DNA of 64,000 nucleotides from Azospira restricta (GTDB lineage Bacteria > Pseudomonadota > Gammaproteobacteria > Burkholderiales > Rhodocyclaceae): contig NZ_CP064781.1 of the NCBI RefSeq assembly GCF_016858125.1, positions 1,116,001-1,180,000 of the forward strand, written 5' to 3'. Both the position numbers and the translations under genes were made by a program. Each line of letters opens with the position of its first letter. Position 1 is the stretch's first letter. Shown piece by piece: positions 1 through 8,571 of the stretch. Under the pieces are notes generated by a model. It made no database searches and had not been told where the DNA came from. It saw nothing but the letters and a program-made list of their open reading frames with translations.

Positions 1-126
1 GCCGGCGGCGGGCAGGTTGTAGAAGGTGCTCATCGGCACGTCGACCTCGTAGCCGACGCCATTGACGTCGACGAGGATCTGCGGGGGGGTCTTGGCGGCG
101 AGGGTGCCGGTCAGGCGTCCGATCAT
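1..126 (-). CDS. ruvA: Holliday junction branch migration protein RuvA, N-terminal part (cut by window edge)
   Basis: The first 42 codons are present and read [12 protein letters not shown] followed by a [13 protein letters not shown] strand pattern. That is the canonical start of RuvA, the tetrameric protein that binds Holliday junctions and loads the RuvB helicase. The remaining two thirds of the protein lie beyond the window. The ATG sits at 126-124 and overlaps the ruvC stop codon (ATGA), so the two genes are translationally coupled in the usual ruvC-ruvA order. ruvB is expected further left but is not visible. Confidence 0.9.
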   Translation of the reverse strand, partial: MIGRLTGTLAAKTPPQILVDVNGVGYEVDVPMSTFYNLPAAG

Positions 127-692
127 TTCAGTTTGGCGAGTGAGGTCAGGCGGCCGCTCTTGCGGCGACCGGCAGAGGATAGCGCGCCCAGCCCCTGCCC
201 GCCATGGGCATGGGCGATCGCGCAGGCGAGCGCGTCGGCGGCGTCGGGCGAGGGGTCGCCGGGCAGCGACAGCAGCCGGCGCACCATGTGCTGCACCTGC
301 TCCTTGGTCGCGCGGCCGTGGCCGACCACCGCCTGCTTGATCTGCATCGTGCCGTATTCGGCGACCGGCAGGCCGCTGCCGACCAGCGCGCCGATCGCGG
401 CGCCGCGCGCCTGGCCGAGCAGCAGCGTGGACCACGGGTTCTTGTTGAGGAATACCTCCTCGATCGCCGCCTGCCCCGGCGCGTAGGTGGCGACGATCTC
501 GGCGATGCCGCGCGTGATGACGCCGAGCCGTTCCGGCAGCGGCATCTTCTCGTCGGTGCGGATGCAGCCGCTGGCGACGTAGGCGAGCTTGCTGCCCTGC
601 GCGTCGACGACGCCGAAGCCGGTGATGCGCAGGCCGGGGTCGATGCCGAGCAGGCGCAGAGGGGCGGTCGGGGTGGAGGCGGGGGCAGGCAT
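123..692 (-). CDS. ruvC: Crossover junction endodeoxyribonuclease RuvC
   Basis: This is a 189-residue RuvC resolvase, which cuts Holliday junctions as a dimer with Mg2+. The acidic active site is visible: Asp18 in LLGIDPGLR, Glu78 in AAIEEVF, and two aspartates in the C-terminal SPDAADALA motif. The family is usually 170-180 residues, and the excess is a Pro/Ala-rich N-terminus. A second ATG nine bases upstream (701) is equally possible, and neither start has a clear Shine-Dalgarno sequence. It overlaps ruvA by ATGA. yebC, often its immediate upstream neighbour, is 1.6 kb away here, separated by two unrelated genes. Confidence 0.95.
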   Translation of the reverse strand: MPAPASTPTAPLRLLGIDPGLRITGFGVVDAQGSKLAYVASGCIRTDEKMPLPERLGVITRGIAEIVATYAPGQAAIEEVFLNKNPWSTLLLGQARGAAIGALVGSGLPVAEYGTMQIKQAVVGHGRATKEQVQHMVRRLLSLPGDPSPDAADALACAIAHAHGGQGLGALSSAGRRKSGRLTSLAKLK

Positions 693-752
693 GGGCGGCA
701 TTCTACGGGGGCGCGGCGGGGCTGTCCCGTCGCCGGCGGCGCTTTTTCGGAT

Positions 753-766
753 TTGATGCGGATTAA
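753..766. promoter_or_regulatory. Candidate FNR/CRP-type operator
   Basis: The site reads TTGAT-GCGG-ATTAA and differs by one base from the FNR/ANR consensus TTGAT-N4-ATCAA. It lies about 60 bases upstream of the hemerythrin-like start codon and 60 bases from ruvC. Oxygen control would suit a hemerythrin-type protein. This is inference from one site, with no mapped promoter. Confidence 0.35.
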
Positions 767-824
767 AGTCCTTGCAATGTGTGGGGGTTAAGGTGCGCTG
801 CACAAAAACCATTCGGGAGGGGCC

Positions 825-1352
825 ATGTTCCTGTTCGATCTGCTGTTCGGAAAACGCGATGCGGCGCCTGCCGCCACGGTGGAGGCGCCGGCGGCGGCCG
901 TGCGGGAGGAAAGTGCGGCGCCGGGAACCAGCATCCGCTTCCACCCCGAGCTGATCGGCAAGCTCACGGCCGACCACCAGCTGCTGCTGTCGCTCTTCGG
1001 CGAAACCAGTGCCGCCGCCGCGCGCGGCGACGTGGCGGCCGCGGCGGCGCGGCTGGAGGAATTCCGCGTTGCGCTGCAGAGCCACCTGCTGACCGAGAAC
1101 ATCCGCCTCTACGTCTACCTCGAGCACGCGCTGGCCGACGATGCGGCGAGTCACGCGCTGATCCACGACTTCCGCCACGAGATGGACGGTATCGGCCGGG
1201 TGGTGGTCGGCTTCCTCGGCAAGTATCGCGACCTTGCCGCGCACCCCGAGCGGGCCGCGGCGTTCGCCGAGGAACTGGCCGGCATCGGCAAGGTGCTGGT
1301 CGAGCGCGTCCGCCGCGAGGAGGAAACCCTCTACCCGCTCTACGCCGGATAG
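825..1352 (+). CDS. Hemerythrin HHE-type cation-binding protein
   Basis: This 175-residue cytosolic helical protein has histidine and carboxylate ligands spaced as in hemerythrin HHE domains: His in LTADHQ (about residue 50), His in LQSHLLTEN, His in FRHEMD, and a C-terminal Glu-rich helix [11 protein letters not shown]. Such di-iron domains bind O2 or NO or serve repair and sensing roles; the substrate cannot be read from sequence. The first 40 residues are a variable Ala/Pro-rich lead-in. The start is supported by GGGAGGGG just upstream of the ATG. A possible FNR-type box lies at 753-766. It is a single gene transcribed away from ruvC. Confidence 0.8.
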   Translation: MFLFDLLFGKRDAAPAATVEAPAAAVREESAAPGTSIRFHPELIGKLTADHQLLLSLFGETSAAAARGDVAAAAARLEEFRVALQSHLLTENIRLYVYLEHALADDAASHALIHDFRHEMDGIGRVVVGFLGKYRDLAAHPERAAAFAEELAGIGKVLVERVRREEETLYPLYAG

Positions 1353-1357
1353 GCCGT

Positions 1358-2212
1358 TCAGGCCTTCCTTGCCAGCCAGACGCCGGCGACCGCCAGCGCC
1401 ATGCCGGCGAGCGCGACACCGGACAGCGTCTCGCCGAACAGCGCCCAGGCGATCACCGCCGTCGTCGGCGGCGTCAGGTAGAACAGGCTGGCGACGTTCA
1501 CCGCGCTGCCGGAGCGGATCAGCAGATTCAGGAGGCTGATCGCGCCGAGCGAGAGCACCAGCACCAGCCAGCCGAGCGCGAACACGAACGGCGGCGTCCA
1601 CTCGATGCGGAACTCGCCGAACAGCGCGATCGCCAGCGCGGTCAGCGCCGCCGTCGGCAGGAACTGGATCACCGAGCCGGTCCTGAGGTCGAAGCTCGGG
1701 CAGAACTTCTTCTGGTAGAGCGTGCCGGCGGTGATCGCCAAGAGCGCGACCAGCGCCGGAACCAGCATCGCGCCGAGCGGCGCATCGGCGGCGATCCGGC
1801 CGGAGAGCACCAGGAAGACGCCGACGAGGCCGAGCGCCAGGCCGCCCCACTGCCGCGGCGTCACCTTCTCGCCGAGGAACATCCCGGCACCGAAAGCGGT
1901 CAGGAGCGGCTGCATGCCGACCACCAGCGCGGTGATGCCGGCCGGCAGGCCATGCTGGATCGCGACGAAGACGCCGCCGAGGTAGAAGGCGTGCACCAGC
2001 ACGCCGGAGGCGCCGATGTGGAACCAGCGCCGCGCATCGCCCGGCCACGGTGCCCGCGTCGCCAGCGCCAGCGCGCCCATCAGCCCGATCACCAGCAGGT
2101 AGCGGACGAGCAGGAAGGACAGCGCATCGGCGTGCGGCAGCCCGTACTTGGCGCCGATGAAGCCGGTGCTCCACAGGAAGACGAAGAGGAAGGGGGCGAA
2201 TTTCAGCAGCAT
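1358..2212 (-). CDS. EamA/DMT family inner-membrane transporter
   Basis: This 284-residue protein is almost entirely hydrophobic, with about ten transmembrane helices arranged as two EamA repeats. The N-terminal [14 protein letters not shown] and the second-repeat [16 protein letters not shown] are typical of drug/metabolite exporters of the RhaT/YdcZ class. The substrate is unknown; amino acid or metabolite export is common in the family. The stop codon lies 5 bases from the convergent hemerythrin-like gene. A terminator at 2222-2256 separates it from yebC upstream, so it probably has its own promoter or lives on read-through. Confidence 0.85.
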   Translation of the reverse strand: MLLKFAPFLFVFLWSTGFIGAKYGLPHADALSFLLVRYLLVIGLMGALALATRAPWPGDARRWFHIGASGVLVHAFYLGGVFVAIQHGLPAGITALVVGMQPLLTAFGAGMFLGEKVTPRQWGGLALGLVGVFLVLSGRIAADAPLGAMLVPALVALLAITAGTLYQKKFCPSFDLRTGSVIQFLPTAALTALAIALFGEFRIEWTPPFVFALGWLVLVLSLGAISLLNLLIRSGSAVNVASLFYLTPPTTAVIAWALFGETLSGVALAGMALAVAGVWLARKA

Positions 2213-2221
2213 GGCGGACGG

Positions 2222-2256
2222 TCAAAAAAGAAAAGCGGCGCCGGAGCGCCGCTTTT
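2222..2256 (-). terminator. Rho-independent terminator of yebC
   Basis: An 11-bp perfect stem (AAAAGCGGCGC / GCGCCGCTTTT, 2231-2241 and 2246-2256) has a 4-base loop. On the minus strand it is followed by a T-rich run. It starts 16 bases past the yebC stop and ends 10 bases before the next start codon. Confidence 0.85.
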
Positions 2257-2272
2257 CCGGGAACGGGAGAAT

Positions 2273-2998
2273 TTACTCCTCGATGACGACGCTGGTATAG
2301 ACCTCCTGCACGTCGTCGAGCGCTTCCAGCGCATCGAGCAGCTTCTGCATCCTGACGCCGTCGTCGCCGGAAAGTTCGGTCTCGTTCTCGGCCTTCATCG
2401 TCACCTGGCCGAACTCCGGCGTGAAGCCGGCAGCTTCGAGCGCCTCCTTCACGGCGAGGAAGTCGCCGGGGGCGGTGATCACCTCGATCGAGCCGTCGTC
2501 GTTGGTCAGCACGTCCTCGGCGCCGGCCTCGATCGCCGCGTCCATCAGCGTCGCCTCGTCGGTGCCCGGGGCGAACAGCATCTGGCCGCAGTGCTTGAAC
2601 TGGAAGGCGACGCAGCCGTCGGTGCCCATGTTGCCGCCGTACTTGTTGAAGGCGTGGCGGACGTCGGCGACGGTGCGCGTCTTGTTGTCGGTGAGGCAGT
2701 CGACCATCACCGCGGCGCCGCCGATGCCGTAGCCCTCGTAGCGGACCTCGACGTAATCGACGCCTTCCAACTCGCCAGTACCCTTCTTGATCGCGTTGTC
2801 GATCTTGTCCTTGGGCATGTTGACCGCCTTGCCCTTGTCGATCGCCAGGCGCAGGCGCGGATTGAACGCGGGGTCGCCGCCGCCCATCTTGGCGGCGACG
2901 GTGATTTCCTTGGCGATCTTGGAGAACGCGGCGCCGCGCTTCTCGTCCTGGCGTCCCTTGCGGTGCTGGATGTTGGCCCATTTGGAGTGACCGGCCAT
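2273..2998 (-). CDS. yebC: YebC/PmpR (TACO1) family protein
   Basis: This 241-residue protein begins [18 protein letters not shown], the signature of the YebC/TACO1 family. Members were long annotated as transcriptional regulators and are now also linked to translation of difficult, proline-rich stretches; which role applies here is not visible. The full family length is present, with the [13 protein letters not shown] and acidic C-terminal segments. The start has a clear AAGGAAG Shine-Dalgarno sequence. yebC usually precedes ruvC directly, but here a terminator and two unrelated genes intervene. Confidence 0.95.
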   Translation of the reverse strand: MAGHSKWANIQHRKGRQDEKRGAAFSKIAKEITVAAKMGGGDPAFNPRLRLAIDKGKAVNMPKDKIDNAIKKGTGELEGVDYVEVRYEGYGIGGAAVMVDCLTDNKTRTVADVRHAFNKYGGNMGTDGCVAFQFKHCGQMLFAPGTDEATLMDAAIEAGAEDVLTNDDGSIEVITAPGDFLAVKEALEAAGFTPEFGQVTMKAENETELSGDDGVRMQKLLDALEALDDVQEVYTSVVIEE

Positions 2999-3156
2999 GA
3001 TTCTTCCTTAATGCTGAAAACGAAAAACGCGGATTTTACTCCTCCGCGCCGGGGTTTGCCTGCCGGCATGCGCGGCGCATCGGCCGCGCCGGCTGTGATA
3101 GGCTCTGCGCCGAAATCGAACGCCCGTCCCCGAACATTCCCGATCCGGAGGTCCCC

Positions 3157-4680
3157 ATGCTCCCCCCGCTCGTCGTCGCCCGCCACGCCGGTACCGATCT
3201 CGCGCTGCTGCCGGCGCTCGCCAACCGCCACGGCCTGATCACCGGCGCCACCGGCACCGGCAAGACGATCACGCTGCAGGTGCTCGCCGAACGCTTCTCT
3301 TCCATCGGCGTGCCGGTGTTCATGGCCGACGTGAAGGGCGACCTGTCCGGCATCGGCGCTGCCGGCAGCGAGTCGCCGAAGCTCGCCGAGCGGCTGAAGA
3401 TGCTCGGCGTCGCCGACTGGGCGCCGGCGAAGTTTCCGGTGGCGTTCTGGGACGTCTATGGCGCGGCCGGCCACCCGGTGCGGGCGACGATCTCGGACAT
3501 GGGGCCGATCCTGCTGGCGCGGCTCCTGAACCTCAACGACACGCAGGCCGGCGTGCTGCAGCTGGTGTTCAAGATCGCCGACGACCAGGGCCTCTTGCTG
3601 CTCGACCTGAAGGACCTGCGGGCGATGGTGCAGCACGTCGGCGAGAACGCGAAGACCTTCACCACCGAATACGGCAACGTCTCGGCGGCCTCGATCGGCG
3701 CCATCCAGCGCGCGCTGCTGACGCTCGGCGAGCAGGGCGGCGAGGCCTTCTTCGGCGAGCCGATGCTCGACATCAATGACCTGATGCAGACCGTCGACGG
3801 CAAGGGCGTCATCAACGTGCTCGCCGCCGACCGGCTGATGGCCAGCCCGCGCCTCTATTCGACCTTCCTGCTCTGGCTGCTGGCCGAGCTGTTCGAGCAG
3901 CTGCCGGAAGTCGGCGACGTGGAGAAGCCGAAGCTGGTCTTCTTCTTCGACGAGGCGCACCTCTTGTTCAACGAGGCGCCGCCGGCGCTGCTCGAGAAGA
4001 TCGAGCAGGTGGTGCGGCTGATCCGTTCGAAGGGCGTCGGCGTCTATTTCGTCTCGCAGAACCCGCTCGACATCCCGGACAAGGTTCTCGGCCAGCTCGG
4101 CAACCGCGTCCAGCATGCGCTGCGCGCGTTCACGCCGCGCGACCAGAAGGCGGTGAAGACGGCCGCCGAGACGCTGCGCGCCAACCCGGCCTTCGACGCG
4201 GCGGCGGTCATCACCGAGCTCGGCGTCGGCGAGGCGCTGGTCTCCTGCCTCGACGAGAAGGGGCGACCGCAGGTCGTCGAGCGCGCCTTCATCCTGCCGC
4301 CGGCTTCGCGCATCGGGCCGCTGTCGGCCGACGAGCGACAGGCGGCGATCAAGGCCTCGCTGGTCTACGGCGTCTATGAAAAGGCCGAGGACCGCGAGTC
4401 GGCCTACGAGAAGCTGAAGGAGCGTACCGAGGCGGCGCAGGCGGCCGCGGCCGAGGAAGCTGCGCAAGCCGTTGCGCCGTCCGGCGGTGGCTTGCTCGAC
4501 GGCCTCGGCAGCATCTTCGGCGGCGGCAAGCCGGCCGGCCGCTCGCCGGCGCGTGCTCGCGAGGGCGTCCTCGAAGCGGCGGCGAAGAGCGCCGCCCGTG
4601 CGATCGGCTCGCAGGTCGGCCGCGAGATCATCCGCGGTGTGCTCGGCTCGATCCTTGGCGGCGGCGGCCGCCGCCGCTGA
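3157..4680 (+). CDS. HerA-like DUF853 ATPase (YjgR type)
   Basis: This 507-residue P-loop ATPase of the HerA/FtsK-related DUF853 family has a Walker A GATGTGKT near residue 30 and a Walker [14 protein letters not shown] near residue 265. It also has VYFVSQNP, a sensor-like strand found in YjgR. The C-terminus is Ala/Glu-rich and then Gly/Arg-rich, ending GGGGRRR. The cellular role of the family is not established; DNA translocation is inferred from HerA relatives. GGAGG precedes the ATG. It is transcribed alone, divergent from yebC, with a GC-rich inverted repeat (3062-3092) in the shared upstream region. Confidence 0.9.
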   Translation: MLPPLVVARHAGTDLALLPALANRHGLITGATGTGKTITLQVLAERFSSIGVPVFMADVKGDLSGIGAAGSESPKLAERLKMLGVADWAPAKFPVAFWDVYGAAGHPVRATISDMGPILLARLLNLNDTQAGVLQLVFKIADDQGLLLLDLKDLRAMVQHVGENAKTFTTEYGNVSAASIGAIQRALLTLGEQGGEAFFGEPMLDINDLMQTVDGKGVINVLAADRLMASPRLYSTFLLWLLAELFEQLPEVGDVEKPKLVFFFDEAHLLFNEAPPALLEKIEQVVRLIRSKGVGVYFVSQNPLDIPDKVLGQLGNRVQHALRAFTPRDQKAVKTAAETLRANPAFDAAAVITELGVGEALVSCLDEKGRPQVVERAFILPPASRIGPLSADERQAAIKASLVYGVYEKAEDRESAYEKLKERTEAAQAAAAEEAAQAVAPSGGGLLDGLGSIFGGGKPAGRSPARAREGVLEAAAKSAARAIGSQVGREIIRGVLGSILGGGGRRR

Positions 4681-4692
4681 TCGCCGCGCGGA

Positions 4693-5034
4693 TCAGGCCT
4701 TCTTCAGGAAGCAGGCCTTGAGCATGAAGCTGCCGCCGTCCATGCGGCAGTCGACCTCGTGGTCGCCCTCGCCGACGAGGCGGATGCTCTTCACCTTGGT
4801 GCCCTGCTTGAGCACGGTCGACGAGCCCTTCACCTTCAGGCCCTTGATCAGCACGACCGCGTCGCCGTCCTGCAGCACGGTGCCGTTGGCGTCGCGGACG
4901 ACGCGCGCACCGTCATCCGCGGCGGCGGCTTCAGTTTGCGGCCACTCGAAGCCGCAATCGGCACAGACGTAGTTGGCGCCGTCGGGATAGGTGTTTCCCA
5001 GCGTGCATTGCGGGCAGGGCGGGGTGGCGGACAT
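4693..5034 (-). CDS. yjdM: YjdM/PhnA zinc-ribbon protein
   Basis: This 113-residue protein has an N-terminal zinc ribbon (CPQC near residue 7 and CADC near residue 24) followed by the compact PhnA beta domain (GDAVVLIKGLKVKGSS). It is historically named for alkylphosphonate uptake, but no phn pathway is nearby and the function is unknown. The length equals the family norm. GAGGAG lies upstream of the ATG. It is convergent with the HerA-like gene, 12 bases apart. Confidence 0.9.
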   Translation of the reverse strand: MSATPPCPQCTLGNTYPDGANYVCADCGFEWPQTEAAAADDGARVVRDANGTVLQDGDAVVLIKGLKVKGSSTVLKQGTKVKSIRLVGEGDHEVDCRMDGGSFMLKACFLKKA

Positions 5035-5070
5035 GGCGGTCTCCTCGGGTCGTCGGGGCGGCGCAGTATA

Positions 5071-5994
5071 TCAGCCGGCGCGCGCGGTCCCGGCCGTCCA
5101 GTAGGCGGGGTCGGCGTAGATCCGGCGCAGGTGCTCGACGAAGAAGCGCACCTTGGCCGGGATGTGGCGCTGCTGCGGATAGACGGCGCGAATGTCGTAG
5201 TCGGGCAGCGCGTAGTCGTCGAGCACGGTCACCAGCTCGCCGCGCGCGAGCTCGGCCTGGATCTCCCAGGTCGAGCGCCAGGCCAGTCCCAGCCCCTCGC
5301 AGGCCCAGCGGTGCAGCATCTCGCCGTCGTTGCAGTCGGGGTTGCCGCGCACGCGCAGCGTCACCGGCTTGCCGTCCTGCTGGAAGCTCCAGCCGCCGTG
5401 CTGGCCGCCCTGCGGGTTGAAGGCGAGGCAGTTGTGGCGCTCGAGGTCGGCCAGCGTGCGCGGTACGCCGTGGCGCGCGAGGTAGGCCGGCGACGCGCAG
5501 ACGACGCGCCGGTTCGGCGCCAGCCGGATCGCCACCAGGTTCGGGTCGAGCACGGCGCCAATGCGGATGCCGAGGTCGTAGCCCTCGCGCGCGAGTTCGA
5601 CGACGCGGTCGGTGAGGTCGAAGGATAGCCGCACCTTCGGGTTGGCGGCGAGGAAGGCCGGGCCGTGCGGCGCCACGTGGCGGCGGCCGAAGCCGGCCGG
5701 TGCCGAGATGCGCAGGTCGCCGATCGCCGACTGGCGCGAGGCGGCCATCAGCTCCTCGGCCAGTTCGAGGTCGGCGAAGAGCTTGCGGCAGTGTTCGAGG
5801 AACAGCGCGCCTTCCTCGGTCAGTACGAGCTTGCGCGTCGCGCGGTGCAGGAGGCGCGTGCCCAGCCGTTTCTCCAGCGCGTCGACGTGGCGGCCGAGCA
5901 TCGCCGGTGTGATGCCGCGGGCCTGCGCGGCCCTGGCGAAGCTGCCCCATTCGACCGCGTCGACGAAGGCTTCCATCTGCTTCAGCTTGTCCAT
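5071..5994 (-). CDS. LysR-family transcriptional regulator
   Basis: This 307-residue LTTR has an N-terminal winged helix-turn-helix (MEAFVDAVEWGSFARAAQ, then RHVDALEKRLGTRLLHR) and a LysR substrate-binding domain. The GRRHVAPHGPAF and LSFDLTDRVVELAREGYDLGIRIG segments place it with the AaeR/DmlR-like group. The start MDKLKQ fits the family; the reading frame is open further upstream but carries no LTTR-like sequence. It is divergent from the heme-binding gene at 6114, with an AT-rich inverted repeat between them, so that gene is its likely target. Confidence 0.9.
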   Translation of the reverse strand: MDKLKQMEAFVDAVEWGSFARAAQARGITPAMLGRHVDALEKRLGTRLLHRATRKLVLTEEGALFLEHCRKLFADLELAEELMAASRQSAIGDLRISAPAGFGRRHVAPHGPAFLAANPKVRLSFDLTDRVVELAREGYDLGIRIGAVLDPNLVAIRLAPNRRVVCASPAYLARHGVPRTLADLERHNCLAFNPQGGQHGGWSFQQDGKPVTLRVRGNPDCNDGEMLHRWACEGLGLAWRSTWEIQAELARGELVTVLDDYALPDYDIRAVYPQQRHIPAKVRFFVEHLRRIYADPAYWTAGTARAG

Positions 5995-5999
5995 GGCGA

Positions 6000-6023
6000 T
6001 ACTTTTTGTATTTTTAAAAAGTA
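6000..6023. promoter_or_regulatory. Inverted repeat, candidate LysR operator
   Basis: TACTTTTT and AAAAAGTA form an 8-bp perfect palindrome around an 8-base spacer. It lies immediately 5' of the LysR start codon in the only AT-rich stretch of the divergent region. The layout fits autoregulation plus control of the divergent gene. This is a positional inference. Confidence 0.45.
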
Positions 6024-6113
6024 GTCGCCGTGATCTTATCAGCACAATCGGTACGCCATAAGATGCCGCCATCGGCTTGCGGGAGCCACCCGCCTACCTC
6101 AGGAGATACCGGA

Positions 6114-6536
6114 ATGAAGACGCGTGAAATGCTCACCCTCGATGACGTGAAGAAGGTCGCCGCGGCCGCCGAGGCCGAGGCGCAGCGCAACGGCTGGGCG
6201 GTCAGCATCGCGGTCTGCGACGATGGCGGCCACCTGCTGTGGCTGCAGCGCCTCGACGGCGCGCCACCGATGAGCAGCGAAGTGGCGCCGGGCAAGGCGA
6301 AGGCCGCCGCGATCGCGCGCAAGCCGTCGAAGGTGCTCGAGGACATGGTCAATGGCGGCCGCACCGCCGCGCTGGCGATGCCGCTGCTGCCGCTGGAAGG
6401 CGGCGAACTGATCGTCGTGAACGGCAACGTGATCGGTGCCGTCGGCGTTTCCGGCGTCAAGGCCGCCGAGGACGCGCAGGTCGCCCGCGCCGGCACCGCC
6501 GCGCTGGACGCCGCTGCCGCCCGACGCGCCGCCTGA
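6114..6536 (+). CDS. GlcG/HbpS family heme-binding protein
   Basis: This 140-residue single-domain protein of the GlcG/HbpS fold carries MLTLDDVKKVAAAAEAEA at the N-terminus, AVCDDGGHLLWLQRLDGA in the middle, and GNVIGAVGVSGVKAAEDAQVA near the end. Family members bind heme or cobalamin, or accompany glycolate and propanediol enzymes; no such enzymes are adjacent here. An AGGAGA Shine-Dalgarno sequence eight bases before the ATG fixes the start, although the frame is open further upstream. A clear terminator follows. It is divergent from a LysR gene that probably controls it. Confidence 0.85.
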   Translation: MKTREMLTLDDVKKVAAAAEAEAQRNGWAVSIAVCDDGGHLLWLQRLDGAPPMSSEVAPGKAKAAAIARKPSKVLEDMVNGGRTAALAMPLLPLEGGELIVVNGNVIGAVGVSGVKAAEDAQVARAGTAALDAAAARRAA

Positions 6537-6567
6537 AGCCCGTAATCTCCCCGTTGTACCCCCCTTC

Positions 6568-6601
6568 CCGGATACCGGCGATGCCGCTATCCGGTTTTTT
6601 A
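6568..6601 (+). terminator. Rho-independent terminator after the heme-binding gene
   Basis: CCGGATA (6568-6574) pairs with TATCCGG (6588-6594) around an inner CGGC-GAT-GCCG hairpin, and six T residues follow. The T run overlaps the stop codon of the convergent LysR gene at 6599. Confidence 0.85.
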
Positions 6602-7489
6602 TTCCGGGCGTCGCACGAGGCTGTCGACCAGCGCCGCGGCGAAGCCCGACAGCGCCGTCCGTCGGCGCACGCAGACCTGCAGGTCGCGCTGCGCCCAGGG
6701 TTCGTCGAGCTCGACCACCGTCGGCGGCTCGCGCAGGCCGCCGGTGCTGACCGCGCTCTTCGGCACCAGCCCCAGCCCGACGCCGGCACCGACCATGCGG
6801 CAGACCGCCTCGAAGCTCCTGACCTGGATGCGCACGTCGAGGTGGCGGCCGAGCGCGGCGGCGGCGTTCATCGTGAAGGTGTGGATCGCCGAGCCGGCGT
6901 GCAGCATCACGAAGGGGTGGTCGAGGACGTCGGCGAAGCGGGTGCTCGCTTTTGCCGCCAGTGCGTGGGCGGCAGGGACGATCAGCACCAGGCGGTCGGC
7001 GCGGTAGGGGATCAGCTCGACCTCGGCCCCTTCGACGCGCTCGGCGACGACGCCGACCTCGACCTCGCCGCGGGCCACCGCCATCACGATCTCCGGGCTG
7101 GTGTGCTCCTCGAGCGTGACGCCGACCTGCGGGTTGGCGCGCAGAAAGGCGGCGAGGTCGTCGGGCAGGAAACTGTGCGTCGCGTGCGTGTTGGCCCACA
7201 GCACGACGTGGCCGCGCACGCCGGCGGCGAACGGGGCGAGGTCGGCGTGCATCTGTTCGAGCTGAGCGAACACCTGCCGCGCATGGCGCAGCAGCGCCTC
7301 GCCGGCGCGGGTCAGCGCGACGCCGCGGGCGCGGCGCACGAACAGCGGCGTGCCGAGCGCGCCTTCGAGCTGCTGCAGGCGGTGGCTGGCCGACGACGGC
7401 GCGAGGTGTACGCGCTCGGCGCCGCGGGTCAGGTTGTGCGCCTCGGCGACGGCGACGAAGAGGCGGAGATCGGTCAGGTTGTAGCGCAT
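6599..7489 (-). CDS. LysR-family transcriptional regulator
   Basis: This 296-residue LTTR begins MRYNLTDLRLFVAVAEAHNL and continues with the HTH region SSASHRLQQLEGALGTPLF. The ligand domain has EEHTSPEIVMAVARGEVEVG and the late GVGLGLVPKS signature. It resembles the group that controls exporters or catabolic genes. It is divergent from the DMT transporter at 7597, and a palindrome sits next to its start, so that transporter is the natural target candidate. Confidence 0.9.
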   Translation of the reverse strand: MRYNLTDLRLFVAVAEAHNLTRGAERVHLAPSSASHRLQQLEGALGTPLFVRRARGVALTRAGEALLRHARQVFAQLEQMHADLAPFAAGVRGHVVLWANTHATHSFLPDDLAAFLRANPQVGVTLEEHTSPEIVMAVARGEVEVGVVAERVEGAEVELIPYRADRLVLIVPAAHALAAKASTRFADVLDHPFVMLHAGSAIHTFTMNAAAALGRHLDVRIQVRSFEAVCRMVGAGVGLGLVPKSAVSTGGLREPPTVVELDEPWAQRDLQVCVRRRTALSGFAAALVDSLVRRPE

Positions 7490-7491
7490 CG

Positions 7492-7506
7492 TTCGTTTTT
7501 TACGAA
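7492..7506. promoter_or_regulatory. Palindrome TTCGT-N5-ACGAA, candidate LysR box
   Basis: This perfect 5-5-5 inverted repeat starts three bases upstream of the LysR start codon and matches the T-N11-A spacing of LTTR sites. It is placed for autoregulation and for control of the divergent transporter. Confidence 0.45.
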
Positions 7507-7596
7507 TTCACTGCTGCGATAATAGCAATTGTCGGCGGCCTGCGATGCCCGTCAATATTGCGCCTGAGTCCATCTTGCACTCACGTTCAGCGTTTC

Positions 7597-8571
7597 ATGA
7601 TTTCGCAGGATTCGCACACTATTCCCGCCCGCCCCGCCTTCGCCATGCCCTGGAAACGCTGGTCCGCCGAACGCCTCGGCATCGCCCTCGCCGTGCTCGC
7701 CGCCTTCGGCTTCTCGTTCAAGGCGATCTTCGTCAAGCTCGCCTACGCCGCGGCGCCGGTCGAGGCGGTGACGCTGCTCTCCTTGCGCATGGTCTTCGCG
7801 CTGCCGGCCTTCCTGTGGATCGGCTTTGCCGCCAGCCGCTCGGCGCCGCCGCTGACCCGTCGCGACTGGGGCATGCTGGTCGCGCTCGGCCTCCTCGGCT
7901 ACTACGGCTCGAGCATGCTCGACTTCCTCGGCCTGCAGTACATCTCGGCCGGCCTCGAACGGCTGATCCTGTTCACCTACCCGACGCTGACGGTGCTGAT
8001 CGGCGTGCTGTTCATGGGCCAGGCGCTGGAACGGCGCCAGGTCGGCGCGCTCGTGCTGTCCTACGCCGGCATCGCGCTGGCCTTCGCGCACGACCTGCAG
8101 GTCGCCGGCGACATGCGCACGGTGCTGATCGGCGCCGGCTTCGTCTTCGGTTCGGCGCTCACTTACGCGATGTACAGTGCCGGCGCCGAACCGGCGATCC
8201 GCCGCCTCGGTTCGGCGCGTTTCGCGGCGCTGGCGATGCTGGTGTCGACGGCGGCGACGCAGGTGCATTTCTTCATCGCGCAGCCGCTGTCGGCGCTGGT
8301 GCAGCCGCTGCCGGTCTATGCCTACGGCGCGGCGATGGCGCTGTTCTCGACGGTGCTGCCGGTGCTCTGGCAGTCGGCGGCGATCCGCCGCATCGGCTCG
8401 GCGCGGGCGGTGCTGATCGGCGCGCTCGGTCCGGTGCTGACCATCTTCTTCGGCTGGTGGCTCTTGGCCGAGCCGATCTCGGCGGCGCAGCTGGCCGGCG
8501 CCGGGCTGGTGCTGGCCGGCGTGCTGCTGGTCAGCCGGAAGTCGGCGCCGAAGCCCGCCGCTGCCGCTTGA
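7597..8571 (+). CDS. EamA/DMT family transporter
   Basis: This 324-residue inner-membrane protein has two EamA repeats and about ten hydrophobic helices: FSFKAIFVKLAYAAAP in the first and VLTIFFGWWLLAEPISAAQ in the last pair. The start is uncertain. MISQDSH at 7597 is used; MPWKRW at 7645 is also possible, and neither has a good Shine-Dalgarno sequence. The substrate is unknown. It is divergent from a LysR regulator. Its last 41 bases overlap the 3' end of the convergent radical-SAM methyltransferase. Confidence 0.85.
   Translation: MISQDSHTIPARPAFAMPWKRWSAERLGIALAVLAAFGFSFKAIFVKLAYAAAPVEAVTLLSLRMVFALPAFLWIGFAASRSAPPLTRRDWGMLVALGLLGYYGSSMLDFLGLQYISAGLERLILFTYPTLTVLIGVLFMGQALERRQVGALVLSYAGIALAFAHDLQVAGDMRTVLIGAGFVFGSALTYAMYSAGAEPAIRRLGSARFAALAMLVSTAATQVHFFIAQPLSALVQPLPVYAYGAAMALFSTVLPVLWQSAAIRRIGSARAVLIGALGPVLTIFFGWWLLAEPISAAQLAGAGLVLAGVLLVSRKSAPKPAAAA

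Noticed and set aside
123-2981. A 952-codon open frame on the minus strand spanning ruvC and several other genes
   Set aside because: Only the ruvC part has protein-like sequence; the rest is an Arg-rich shadow of the DMT and yebC genes in another frame.
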